42,822 nucleotides of DNA, taken from NCBI GenBank assembly GCA_963629425.1, contig CAVGIU010000004.1, positions 1-42,822 of the forward strand. Direction: 5' to 3'. This DNA is from F23-B02 sp963629425. Its GTDB lineage: Bacteria > Bacillota > Clostridia > Oscillospirales > Oscillospiraceae. The translations under genes were made by a program, and so were the position numbers. The notes beneath the pieces are model-generated. The model did no database searches. It was not told the DNA's origin and saw nothing but the letters and a program-made list of their open reading frames with translations. This document shows, piece by piece, positions 8,474 through 15,429 of the stretch (position 1 is its first letter; each line of letters opens with the position of its first letter).

Positions 8474-8496
8474 AAAGCAGAAAGGAGCCGGCACAT

Positions 8497-9039
8497 ATGA
8501 AATTCACGTTTACCGAAAAAAAGATGGGCACCTCCGAAGAGCTCAGAGCCTATACTGAGCGCAAGGTTGGCAAGCTCGACCGCTTCTTTAAGACCGAAAG
8601 CAGCGCAAGCATCACGTTCAGCATGGAGCGCGGCAGATTCCTGGCTGAGATCACGGTTTCCAACAACGGCCTGTATTACAGGGCAAGCGAGCTTACAAAC
8701 GATATGTACGCTTCCGTTGACTCCGGCGTCGCGGCCATTGAACGCCAGATCCGCAAGAACAAGACCCGCCTCGAAAAACGCCTGAGAGAGGGCGCCCTCG
8801 AGAAGGAGGCAAGACCTGAGTTCGTTCCCGCTGAGGACGAGGAGGATGAGGAATTCAAGATCGTGCGCAGTAAGCGCTTCCCCATCAAGCCCATGTCCCC
8901 CGAGGAGGCGATCCTGCAGATGAACCTTCTGGAGCATGAGTTCTTCGTGTTCCGCAATGAGCAGGAGGACGGCGCGATCTCAGTAGTCTATCGCCGCAAG
9001 AACGGCGGCTACGGTCTTATAAGCGACGACGCTGAATAA
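8497..9039 (+). CDS. hpf: long-form ribosome hibernation promoting factor
   Basis: A 180-residue protein. The N-terminal S30AE/YfiA domain (residues 1-95) binds the ribosomal decoding centre. A charged linker with an acidic EDEEDEE run (about 108-118) leads to the C-terminal dimerisation domain (about 125-180; RSKRFPIKPMSPEEAILQM, then VVYRRKNGGYGLI). The long form forms 100S ribosome dimers in stationary or stressed cells. AAGGAG precedes ATG 8497. It has its own promoter and terminator. Confidence 0.97.
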   Translation: MKFTFTEKKMGTSEELRAYTERKVGKLDRFFKTESSASITFSMERGRFLAEITVSNNGLYYRASELTNDMYASVDSGVAAIERQIRKNKTRLEKRLREGALEKEARPEFVPAEDEEDEEFKIVRSKRFPIKPMSPEEAILQMNLLEHEFFVFRNEQEDGAISVVYRRKNGGYGLISDDAE

Positions 9040-9052
9040 GAATAAATATTTG

Positions 9053-9080
9053 CTGCCCCGCTTTTCAGCGGGGCAGTTTT
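9053..9080 (+). terminator. terminator after hpf
   Basis: Nine-base-pair perfect GC-rich stem (CTGCCCCGC with GCGGGGCAG), loop TTTTCA, then TTTT. The prmA ribosome site GAGG begins directly after the T-run, so prmA expression from hpf read-through would pass this hairpin. Confidence 0.85.
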
Positions 9081-9091
9081 GAGGTATAAGA

Positions 9092-10000
9092 ATGAACTAT
9101 ACGGAAGTCACGATAGAATGTAAAAATACCGACGAGGTCTGCGACAGGCTCACGGCCCTCGGCATCGACGGCTTTGTCATCGAAAACGAGGATGATTTCA
9201 AGGCGTTTCTGGAGAATAACCGCCAGTACTGGGACTATGTCGACGCCTCTCTTGAGGAAAGCTACAAGGGCGTATCGCGCGTGAAATTTTACGTCGAGGA
9301 TAACGATGAGGGCGCATCAAGGCTCGCCGCAGTCAGGGCGGAGTTCGAGGTGAAAACAGCGCCCGTGTGCGACGCGGACTGGGAAAATAACTGGAAGCAG
9401 TACTATGAGCCGCTTGCGATCGGCGAAAAGCTCCTCGTCGTGCCGGAGTGGATCGACTGCTCAGAGGAGGGCAGGGTGCCCCTTCGCCTCGATCCCGGCC
9501 TGCTGTTCGGCACGGGCTCGCACGCGACGACGCGCATGTGCCTCACGGCGCTCGAAAAATACGCAGGTGCGGGCAAGCGCGCGCTCGACCTCGGCTGCGG
9601 CAGCGGCATACTCGGCATCGGCGCGCTCGTTCTCGGCAGCGACTTCTGCACCGCCTGCGACATCGACCCCAAAGCGCCGGACACCGTCATGGAAAACGCG
9701 GCGCTCAACGGCATCGGGGAAGACAAAATGAAAGTCTACGCCGGGGATATAATCGGCGACGCAAAGCTTCGAAAAATGCTCGGCACGGGCTACGATATCG
9801 TGCTTGCGAACATCGTTTCGGATGTCATAATCCCCCTCGCGCCGTTCGTGCGCGCATTTATGGCGCCGGGCGGAGTGTTCATAACCTCCGGCATCATCGA
9901 CGGCCGTGAGGACGAGGTCGCCGCCGCCCTGCGCTCGGCGGGGCTTGAGATCATCGCCCACCATCACGAGGAGGAGTGGCACTGCTTCGAGTGCAGGTGA
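9092..10000 (+). CDS. prmA: ribosomal protein L11 methyltransferase
   Basis: A 302-residue SAM-dependent methyltransferase that trimethylates ribosomal protein L11. It has the PrmA N-terminal substrate-recognition domain (about 1-100), then the Rossmann domain: LDPGLLFGTGSHATTRMCL just before it, ALDLGCGSGILGIGAL as SAM motif I (about residues 166-181), ACDIDPKAP as motif II and VLANIVSDVI as the NPPY-like motif IV. GAGG seven bases before the ATG. The usual neighbour rsmE follows at 10534, as in many Firmicutes, but separated here by two small minus-strand units. Confidence 0.97.
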   Translation: MNYTEVTIECKNTDEVCDRLTALGIDGFVIENEDDFKAFLENNRQYWDYVDASLEESYKGVSRVKFYVEDNDEGASRLAAVRAEFEVKTAPVCDADWENNWKQYYEPLAIGEKLLVVPEWIDCSEEGRVPLRLDPGLLFGTGSHATTRMCLTALEKYAGAGKRALDLGCGSGILGIGALVLGSDFCTACDIDPKAPDTVMENAALNGIGEDKMKVYAGDIIGDAKLRKMLGTGYDIVLANIVSDVIIPLAPFVRAFMAPGGVFITSGIIDGREDEVAAALRSAGLEIIAHHHEEEWHCFECR

Positions 10001-10024
10001 GGGCAGAGCGCTCATAACAAAATT

Positions 10025-10064
10025 AAAAAAGACGTACACAGCATTTGTCGTGTACGTCTTTTTT
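10025..10064. terminator. terminator between prmA and the 40-codon ORF
   Basis: A 15-bp perfect stem (AAAAAAGACGTACAC with its complement) with A-run and T-run ends, so it can stop prmA on plus and the small minus-strand transcript on minus. Confidence 0.9.
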
Positions 10065-10068
10065 CTTC

Positions 10069-10191
10069 CTATACAAGCACCATGAGCGTCGGAGCGAGCA
10101 CACAGAGAAGCCCTACAGATGTCCAAATGAAGGCCTTTTTATACTCGCTGACGCTTTTGCCCTGTACGGCGTTTTTGCTGCACTTAAGCAC
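10069..10191 (-). CDS. 40-residue single-span membrane microprotein, probably leaderless
   Basis: The GTG-started frame encodes a short basic N-terminus (LKCSKNAVQGKSVSEYKKA), then one hydrophobic helix (FIWTSVGLLCVLAPTLMVLV) to the last residue. There is no Shine-Dalgarno, but the -10 box of a near-consensus promoter (10197-10225) ends six bases before the GTG, so the mRNA should begin almost at the start codon. A strong terminator (10025-10064) closes the unit five bases after the stop. The product topology is like that of small membrane regulators or toxins; no family recognised. The alternative is a roughly 165-nt small RNA. Confidence 0.45.
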   Translation of the reverse strand: MLKCSKNAVQGKSVSEYKKAFIWTSVGLLCVLAPTLMVLV

Positions 10192-10196
10192 ACCGT

Positions 10197-10225
10197 AAAA
10201 TACACTATGCGTCCGGCTTTGTCAA
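10197..10225 (-). promoter_or_regulatory. near-consensus sigma-A promoter for the microprotein or sRNA
   Basis: On the minus strand TTGACA (10220-10225), a 17-base spacer and TATTTT (10197-10202). The predicted start is at about 10190. Confidence 0.75.
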
Positions 10226-10234
10226 CATTTCTCT

Positions 10235-10271
10235 GTAAAAAAACGCCTCCCGACTGAAACGGGAGGCGTTT
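10235..10271 (-). terminator. terminator of the 53-residue protein gene
   Basis: A 12-bp perfect stem AAACGCCTCCCG (10241-10252) with CGGGAGGCGTTT (10260-10271), followed on the minus strand by a T-run. Confidence 0.85.
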
Positions 10272-10283
10272 CGGTATGGCGGC

Positions 10284-10445
10284 TCACTGACCGGCGGCAA
10301 AGCGCACGGCGCAGCTTTTTTTGCTGCGCTTTATGACGCACAGCTTTTCCTCGCGCTTATTTTCCAGCATCGGCGCGGGGAGCGGGAGCTCCTCGTCCTG
10401 AGCGGTCACGCGCTGCCACACGCTTTCAAAATTATCAAATTCCAT
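10284..10445 (-). CDS. small soluble protein of 53 residues, unknown
   Basis: The frame starts at ATG 10445 with GGTGA five bases upstream and its own promoter and terminator, so it is a genuine small gene. The N-terminus MEFDNFESVWQRVTAQDEEL resembles the first residues of several clostridial ferritin-like or rubrerythrin-like proteins as I remember them, but no iron-ligand helix bundle follows. The C-terminus is very basic (ENKREEKLCVIKRSKKSCAV). It may be a remnant or a stand-alone adaptor. The gene is divergent from rsmE and shares promoter DNA with it. Confidence 0.6.
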   Translation of the reverse strand: MEFDNFESVWQRVTAQDEELPLPAPMLENKREEKLCVIKRSKKSCAVRFAAGQ

Positions 10446-10460
10446 AGACTTCACCGATGC

Positions 10461-10490
10461 ATTATATGCGCGCTCTTGAAAAAATGTCAG
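10461..10490 (-). promoter_or_regulatory. promoter of the 53-residue protein gene
   Basis: On the minus strand CTGACA (10485-10490), 18 bases, TATAAT (10461-10466). It overlaps the divergent rsmE promoter. Confidence 0.65.
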
Positions 10491-10504
10491 CGGTGTGAGA
10501 TAAT
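10476..10504 (+). promoter_or_regulatory. promoter of rsmE
   Basis: TTGAAA (10476-10481), 17 bases, GATAAT (10499-10504). Its -35 lies inside the minus-strand promoter, so polymerases on the two strands should exclude each other. Confidence 0.65.
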
Positions 10505-10533
10505 AAAAAACACATTTTTGCGAGGTGTTTATC

Positions 10534-11265
10534 ATGCCGAGATTTTTTGCGCTTGGAACAAATCTGCTCGGCGGCAGGGCGATCATCCGCGGCCGCGACG
10601 CAGAGCATATAAAGGTGCTTCGCCTGCGCCCGGGCGAGGAGATGACGATCTGCGACGGCAAGGGCACGGACTATAAGTGCCGCCTCGTGCGCTCGGACAA
10701 GGATGAGGCCGAGGCCGAGATCATCGAGGTCGTCGAATGCGCGGCCGAGCCTACTGTGTCGGTGCGCGTGCTGTGCGGTCTGCCCAAGGGCGATAAGACC
10801 GATTATATCATCCAGAAGTGCGTCGAGGCCGGCGCGCATGAGATATGCTTTTTCCGCAGCGAGCGCGTCGTGCAGCGCACCGAGGGCGTCACGAAAAAGC
10901 TCGAGCGCTGGAACAGGATAAGTGAGGAGGCCGCCAAGCAGTCCGGGCGCGGCATCATCCCGGAGGTCAGGTGGCTCGATACCTACGTTGAGGCGCTGGA
11001 TGCAGCAAAGCAGCAGGAGAAAACGTTTTTCATGTACGAGACCGGCGAGCGAGAGGGTCTTCGCGCGGCGCTCAAGGGTGCGGAAAAGCTCGGCTCGGCC
11101 GCGATAATCACGGGCCCTGAGGGCGGCTTTGAGCCCTATGAGGCCGACATGGCGCGTAAGGTCGGCATGCATGTGTGCGCAATGGGCGCGCGCATCCTCC
11201 GATGCGAGACAGCCCCCGTCGTCGCCCTCACGGCGCTGATGTATGAATCGGGTAATTTGGAATGA
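10534..11265 (+). CDS. rsmE: 16S rRNA m3U1498 methyltransferase
   Basis: A 243-residue SPOUT methyltransferase that methylates N3 of U1498 in 16S rRNA. The N-terminal PUA-like domain contains HIKVLRLRPGEEMTICDGKG, and the C-terminal knotted SAM domain contains ALPKGDK-like GLPKGDKTDYIIQKCVEAGA, IITGPEGGF and MGARILRCETAPVVAL, all diagnostic. GAGGTG at 10521-10526 places the start at ATG 10534, not at the in-frame GTG at 10525. A terminator follows the stop at once, making it monocistronic. Confidence 0.97.
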   Translation: MPRFFALGTNLLGGRAIIRGRDAEHIKVLRLRPGEEMTICDGKGTDYKCRLVRSDKDEAEAEIIEVVECAAEPTVSVRVLCGLPKGDKTDYIIQKCVEAGAHEICFFRSERVVQRTEGVTKKLERWNRISEEAAKQSGRGIIPEVRWLDTYVEALDAAKQQEKTFFMYETGEREGLRAALKGAEKLGSAAIITGPEGGFEPYEADMARKVGMHVCAMGARILRCETAPVVALTALMYESGNLE

Positions 11266-11298
11266 AAAAAGCGGCAGGTTTTCACCTGCCGCTTTTTT
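11265..11298. terminator. terminator after rsmE
   Basis: A 15-bp stem AAAAAAGCGGCAGGT with its perfect complement around TTTC, ending in six T's. Confidence 0.92.
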
Positions 11299-11359
11299 GG
11301 AACATTTTCTCCTCGCTGCCGTCAAATTATCAAACGAAAAAACAAAGGAGGCGGCAGAC

Positions 11360-11839
11360 ATGAAAAAACATATCCCGACTGCGCTTGCGGTCATAGCGGC
11401 GCTGGCGATAACCGTCATAGCCCTCGGCGCGGCAAACGCGCAGGAGGCGACGGCGCAGACCCTTGTGCCCGCGGAGCTCACGCAGACGCTTGGCGACGGG
11501 CAGACGAGGCCGCTGAGCGAAGACTCGGCATATGAGGACATGCTGAAGACCGAGCTGACATCGGAAAAGTCGGATAAATATCTCTACCTTTTCGAATCGA
11601 ACGGCGGCGAACTCAAGGCCGTGATGCTCACGGGTGGCGCAGCTCAGGCGGAAAGCCCCGTGTTGGAGAGCGCGGCGAGCGAGGCGGCGCAGAAGATCGT
11701 ATCCGCAGCCCTCCCGGGCACGGAGCTCGGCAGCTTCGATGCAAAATGCCGCTATACCGGCAATGGCTGTTCGGTCACATATTTCGTCACCCTCAACGCC
11801 CTGACGGGGGAAGTTATAATGGTCGATATGACACGTTGA
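11360..11839 (+). CDS. secreted PepSY-like small protein
   Basis: A 159-residue protein with an N-terminal signal peptide (MKKHIPTALAVIAALAITVI, cleavage probably after ANA near residue 27). The C-terminus ends in TYFVTLNALTGEVIMVDMTR, the strand pattern seen at the end of PepSY domains (…vdaktGeVl). PepSY modules bind or inhibit peptidases and decorate many Gram-positive surface proteins; only one weak copy is seen. AAAGGAGG precedes ATG 11360. No lipobox is visible, so it is probably secreted or anchored by an uncleaved signal. Confidence 0.65.
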   Translation: MKKHIPTALAVIAALAITVIALGAANAQEATAQTLVPAELTQTLGDGQTRPLSEDSAYEDMLKTELTSEKSDKYLYLFESNGGELKAVMLTGGAAQAESPVLESAASEAAQKIVSAALPGTELGSFDAKCRYTGNGCSVTYFVTLNALTGEVIMVDMTR

Positions 11840-11877
11840 TAATTACTATGGTAAAAACTACAATTTAGTTAAAGCTA

Positions 11878-11917
11878 AAGAAGAGAGTGCAGACCAAAAA
11901 TCTGCACTCTCTTTTTA
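11878..11917. terminator. bidirectional terminator between convergent genes
   Basis: A 13-bp perfect stem AAGAGAGTGCAGA (11881-11893) with TCTGCACTCTCTT, flanked by A and T runs. Confidence 0.9.
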
Positions 11918-11924
11918 TTTCTTA

Positions 11925-12644
11925 TTACTTCTTATTCGTCAGATCGAGCAGATTATACCTTTCTATGCCCGAGCGGGAGATACCGAGGTGGCGGCGTATC
12001 GCGGCGACGGCCATGTCACGGTCGCCGAACTTGAGGATGTCGCAGATGAACACATGGTCGGTGTCGATCGTGTCGTAAAAGCCCTCGGGGCGCGAGAACA
12101 GCAGATAGCTGCGGCAGCGGAACAGGCGGTATTTCATCTGATCGTAGATATCGGTTATCAGGCTGTTGCCGGAGGCCTTGACGACGGAGAAGTGGAAGTT
12201 TATCTCCTGCTCGAGGAGCTTTGCGAAAACGAAGTCCTTACCCTTGTGGAAGGCCTCGTCGTAGGTCGCCTGAAGCTTGTGCGCCATGTCGTACAGCTCG
12301 TCGAGCTGCTCCTTTGTGATGTTCAGCGCGGCCTCGCCGGCGGCGTGAGTCTCGATCATCTCGGTGAAATCGCAGATCTCGTCGTAGGCTTTCTTATCAA
12401 ACTCCGCGACATAGTAGCGGCTGTTCTGTATCTTTATATAGTTATTCGCTGCGAGCTTTTCGAGTGCCGCCTTAACGGGCGAGCGGCTTATTCCGAGCTC
12501 CTGCGCGATGCTGCTTTCGCTGATGCGGCTACCGGGCATGACGGCGAAACTGATGATATCCTGCAAAACAAGCTCATGCACGATATCGTTGAGCGGCATG
12601 AACGGGTTTTCATTGCGTATCTTCTCGAACTGCCTGACATCCAT
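11925..12644 (-). CDS. GntR family regulator with FCD ligand domain
   Basis: A 239-residue regulator. The winged helix (about residues 15-80) contains SRISESSIAQELGISRSPVK. An all-helical FCD domain (about 90-225) follows, with the metal-binding residues expected around EINFHFSVV and DTDHVFICDIL and RHL near the end. FCD regulators usually respond to organic acids or sugar acids. No metabolic operon is adjacent; the aspartate kinase is downstream of its start on the same strand but reads toward it. AGGAGATGG precedes the ATG. The promoter at 12680-12708 and the inverted repeat at 12716-12741 suggest autoregulation. Confidence 0.92.
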   Translation of the reverse strand: MDVRQFEKIRNENPFMPLNDIVHELVLQDIISFAVMPGSRISESSIAQELGISRSPVKAALEKLAANNYIKIQNSRYYVAEFDKKAYDEICDFTEMIETHAAGEAALNITKEQLDELYDMAHKLQATYDEAFHKGKDFVFAKLLEQEINFHFSVVKASGNSLITDIYDQMKYRLFRCRSYLLFSRPEGFYDTIDTDHVFICDILKFGDRDMAVAAIRRHLGISRSGIERYNLLDLTNKK

Positions 12645-12679
12645 AATACCATCTCCTGTTCAGATCTCTATTGTATTAA

Positions 12680-12708
12680 AGAATATCATAAACGTCCGCC
12701 GGATGCAA
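12680..12708 (-). promoter_or_regulatory. promoter of the FCD regulator
   Basis: On the minus strand TTGCAT (12703-12708), 17 bases, TATTCT (12680-12685). Confidence 0.6.
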
Positions 12709-12715
12709 ATTAAAA

Positions 12716-12741
12716 TGTGCGAAAAATTAAGTTTTTGCACA
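12716..12741. promoter_or_regulatory. inverted repeat, possible operator
   Basis: TGTGC and GCACA arms with inner AAAAA/TTTTT tracts form an imperfect dyad just upstream of the -35. It is a plausible autoregulatory operator for the FCD protein. Confidence 0.4.
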
Positions 12742-12816
12742 TGAATAGCATCCGAAACACGCAAAATTTACCCGAAACAAGGCCAAACCGATGGCGAAAA
12801 CAAGCAGAACACCAAA

Positions 12817-13773
12817 TCAGCGGAAAAATCGTCTGTGTGTGAGCTCCAGCGCGGGGAGCAGCTTATCGGGCGAAACACTCAGTGAAAAGCCGCCGTCAAA
12901 AAGCTCGGTGGAGCCGACGATGATATCGCTGTGCGCGAGAGTGCCGACGGCTTCGGCGAGCGTGTTTGCGTCGGCGCTCCGGCCGATGATACTGACGGTG
13001 CAGAGTGCCTTATCGCGCGTCACGCCGCAAAGTGCGGGGCGGTCGGGGAAAGAGGCCATGACCGTGCCCTCGTGTCGGGTGAAGCTTGACAGCAGGTGCA
13101 CCCTCACTCCGCTTCGCATCGCGGCCTCCACGCTTTTAGAGTGCAGCACCTGCGAGCCGTGCAGCGCAAGAGCGAGCATATCGCAGTAGTCAATGCGATC
13201 CAGCCGCAGCGCCCCGGTCACGAGCCGGGGATCGGCCGTGTATATCCCGTCGACATCGGAATAAATCTCGCAGCGGTCGGCGCCCAGCGCCGCCGCGAGC
13301 TCAACTGCCGTCGTATCCGAGCCGCCGCGGCCGAGCGTCGTTATGTCGCCGTTTTTTTCAATGCCCTGAAAGCCCGCAACGACAACGATGCGCCCGGCAT
13401 CGAGCTCGCGCAGTATGCGCCCCGTGTCGATATTCAGTATGCGCGCATCGCCGTGAATATTGTCTGTGCGTATACCCGCCTGTGCGCCGCTGAGCGATAC
13501 GCTGTCGTGCCCCATATCGGCAAGCAGCATCGCCGTCATCGCGGCCGAGCCAATCTCGCCGGTGGATAAAAGCGCGTCTAGCTCGCGCGCTTTCGGGCAG
13601 TCGGTTATGCGCTTTGCGTCGGCCAAAAGCTCATCTGTCGTATCTCCGCGCGCGGAAACTACAACGACCACGTCGTTTCCCGCCATTACGCAGTCGGATA
13701 TTATGGCGGCGGCGCGTCTGAGTCTTTCGGCTCCGGCAAGAGAGCTGCCGCCGAATTTTTGAACAATTAGCAT
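12817..13773 (-). CDS. lysC: aspartate kinase with a shortened regulatory domain
   Basis: This enzyme phosphorylates aspartate, the first step to lysine, threonine, methionine and diaminopimelate. The kinase domain (about residues 1-228) has KFGGSSL, LSGAQAGIRTDNIHGDARI and TLGRGGSDTTAV. At 318 residues it is roughly 80-90 short of usual bacterial enzymes. After the kinase domain only one ACT-like unit is seen (about 245-318, TVSIIGRSADANTLAEAVG), where two are normal. The 170 bases after the stop show no continuation in another frame. GGTGATC is five bases from the ATG. A terminator-like hairpin (13785-13814) stands between it and the upstream ACT gene. Confidence 0.9.
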   Translation of the reverse strand: MLIVQKFGGSSLAGAERLRRAAAIISDCVMAGNDVVVVVSARGDTTDELLADAKRITDCPKARELDALLSTGEIGSAAMTAMLLADMGHDSVSLSGAQAGIRTDNIHGDARILNIDTGRILRELDAGRIVVVAGFQGIEKNGDITTLGRGGSDTTAVELAAALGADRCEIYSDVDGIYTADPRLVTGALRLDRIDYCDMLALALHGSQVLHSKSVEAAMRSGVRVHLLSSFTRHEGTVMASFPDRPALCGVTRDKALCTVSIIGRSADANTLAEAVGTLAHSDIIVGSTELFDGGFSLSVSPDKLLPALELTHRRFFR

Positions 13774-13784
13774 TTGATCACCAT

Positions 13785-13814
13785 AAAAAAAGAAGTAGGG
13801 TATAGCCCTACTTC
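13785..13814 (-). terminator. terminator or attenuator before lysC
   Basis: A nine-bp perfect stem GAAGTAGGG/CCCTACTTC, then seven T's on the minus strand. The T-run abuts the lysC Shine-Dalgarno, so lysC must be expressed by read-through from pheB unless a promoter is hidden in the hairpin region. Confidence 0.75.
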
Positions 13815-13832
13815 ATAGTATTCAGCTGTGCC

Positions 13833-14276
13833 TCAGCCTGCCATAAGCTCGATGCTGACAACGCCGGGAACGGTGCTCAGACGCGCCATGAGCTCATCGC
13901 TGCTGATGACCAAATTTTCCGGCGCGATGGATATCGTAACGAGCGCAACGCCGTTTGCCGGTATCGACTGATTGATCGTCAGTATATTTGCGCCCGATTC
14001 GGTAAAGATAGACAATACCGAGGCAAGCTTGCCCGGCTTATCGTGCAGCTTTATGTGGAAGGTCATGATGGCATCGCGCTTCATGTCTCGAAACGGAGTG
14101 ATGCAGTCCTTATATTTATAAAACGCGCTTCGGCTCAGGTCGACAAGCTCGACAGCCTCGGCGACCGTGCGGGCCTCGCCGGTTTCGAGAAGCGATTTTG
14201 CTTCCGTGACTTTGACGAACACCTCGGGCAGCGCTGTTGCCTCAACGAGATAATATTTGGGTTTTGCGTTTGACAT
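13833..14276 (-). CDS. pheB: ACT domain protein of the PheB/UPF0735 family
   Basis: A 147-residue protein, the usual UPF0735 length. The N-terminal half holds a helix-turn-helix-like segment (TVAEAVELVDLSRSAFYKYK) and the C-terminal half an ACT domain (residues 72-147, IMTFHIKLHDKPGKLASVLS). ACT domains bind amino acids. The family often lies beside aspartate-pathway or phenylalanine genes and is thought to be regulatory, which fits its place just upstream of lysC. GGAGG before ATG 14276 decides the start; the longer frame to 14354 has no ribosome site. Confidence 0.9.
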   Translation of the reverse strand: MSNAKPKYYLVEATALPEVFVKVTEAKSLLETGEARTVAEAVELVDLSRSAFYKYKDCITPFRDMKRDAIMTFHIKLHDKPGKLASVLSIFTESGANILTINQSIPANGVALVTISIAPENLVISSDELMARLSTVPGVVSIELMAG

Positions 14277-14387
14277 TTCTGAGCCTCCTGTCTGCAACAC
14301 GATGACATTTGTTCGCGCATTACGGAGTTTATCACATTTCGTCGGCGATATCAATAGGCCGACGATAAAAAGTTGGAGGGGAGATAT

Positions 14388-14819
14388 ATGCTACTTGGCA
14401 TAGTATTCAGCGTGATCGCCGGCATGGCGATGAGCGTGCAGGGCGTTATGAATACGCGTCTGGGAGAGGGGATAGGCAACATGGAGGCAAATGCCTTCGT
14501 GCAGGGTACGGCCTTCGCGCTGGCGCTTATTGCACTCATATTTTGGCGGCAGGGCAGTTTCACGGCGCTCGGCAGCGTAAATAAGCTATATTGGCTCGGC
14601 GGTGTGCTGGGCATCGTCATAACGCTCACGGTCATGCTGGGTATAAAAAGCCTGGGCACGACGGTCGCAATATCGATAATTCTCATTTCTCAGCTGTTGG
14701 TCGCGGCACTCATCGATGCCTTCGGCATCATGGGCAGCGAGAAAATCGCTTTCGGATGGAACAAGTATGTCGGACTGGCCGTGATGTGCGGCGGAATGCT
14801 GCTTTTTAAATACAATTAA
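14388..14819 (+). CDS. DMT superfamily transporter, YdcZ/DUF606 type
   Basis: A 143-residue protein with five hydrophobic helices: residues 2-20, 37-56, 66-85, 88-110 and 123-140. The start MLLGIVFSVIAGMAMSVQGVMNTRLG matches the half-size DMT (YdcZ) family, which works as homo- or hetero-oligomers. The substrate is unknown. GGAGGGG precedes ATG 14388; an in-frame TTG at 14373 is part of the ribosome site. It is divergent from pheB with about 110 bases between them. Confidence 0.88.
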   Translation: MLLGIVFSVIAGMAMSVQGVMNTRLGEGIGNMEANAFVQGTAFALALIALIFWRQGSFTALGSVNKLYWLGGVLGIVITLTVMLGIKSLGTTVAISIILISQLLVAALIDAFGIMGSEKIAFGWNKYVGLAVMCGGMLLFKYN

Positions 14820-14880
14820 TAAAGATAACGGGATCAATGAATAATATGAGAATTTATATTTCCCTCCCATATATACCCGC

Positions 14881-14908
14881 TTGAAATTTACGCTGAGTAT
14901 GGTAAAAT
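14881..14908 (+). promoter_or_regulatory. promoter of the 73-residue membrane protein
   Basis: TTGAAA (14881-14886), 16 bases, extended -10 TGGTAAAAT ending at 14908. Confidence 0.6.
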
Positions 14909-14946
14909 AGATGACACTGAACGAAGAGTAAAGGAGTTATGCTGAT

Positions 14947-15168
14947 ATGCTGTCAATAGCGAAAATTACGGCACGGCAGGCTCATGCTGCCGGTCGACGG
15001 GATAGTCATCATTTCATGACCCTTTATAAGGCGTACCTGCGCGGAGCATCAGAGGCCGCCGATGCTTATCATGAAAATGAGCATGACCGCAGCTTGAAAA
15101 TGGCAGTGGCAGCAATGATATTCGCACTTTTGAGCTGGTTTATCACACTGTATTTCGTTTTCAAATAA
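14947..15168 (+). CDS. small single-span membrane protein
   Basis: This 73-residue protein has a cytosolic, His-rich and basic N-terminus (residues 1-48, including HENEHDRSLK) and one C-terminal transmembrane helix (about 49-71, MAVAAMIFALLSWFITLYFV). Tail-anchored small proteins of this kind are often membrane regulators; no family recognised. AAGGAG is ten bases before ATG 14947. It has its own promoter and terminator and lies directly upstream of the spo0A control region. Confidence 0.7.
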   Translation: MLSIAKITARQAHAAGRRDSHHFMTLYKAYLRGASEAADAYHENEHDRSLKMAVAAMIFALLSWFITLYFVFK

Positions 15169-15174
15169 ATTTTC

Positions 15175-15204
15175 AACCCTGCGCAATGGTGCAGGGTGTT
15201 TTTG
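15175..15204 (+). terminator. terminator after the small membrane protein
   Basis: ACCCTGC/GCAGGGT stem with a GTTTTT tail. Confidence 0.65.
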
Positions 15205-15214
15205 CACCCAATTG

Positions 15215-15315
15215 TTCGACAAAATATTACATAGTTAGGATAAAAACAACGAAAGCTACCCGTATTCGAGCAGCTTTCGTCGAATTATGTCAACAAAAAT
15301 TTCAAATACTCGACA
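15215..15315. promoter_or_regulatory. three 0A-like boxes upstream of spo0A
   Basis: TTCGACA (15215-15221, reverse of TGTCGAA), CGTCGAA (15278-15284) and CTCGACA (15309-15315, reverse of TGTCGAG) match the 0A box TGNCGAA with 7, 6 and 6 of 7 bases. An inverted repeat CGAAAGCT/AGCTTTCG (15250-15279) lies between them. The spacing suggests Spo0A autoregulation. A sigma-H promoter was looked for; AGGATAA at about 15237 is a possible -35 but no good -10 was found. Confidence 0.55.
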
Positions 15316-15429
15316 TGATTCGTGTGCCAAAACGGTTCGGATATGGTAAGTTTATACCACAAAAGCGGCTGTTTTGCCTCAAAAGACGAAGACAGCGCTG
15401 TTCATGCAATTTACTGGAGGAGAATAGTT

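Noticed and set aside
10462..11541. Long minus-strand ORF (359 codons) opposite rsmE
   Set aside because: It covers the rsmE promoter, gene and terminator in antisense and has no family features.
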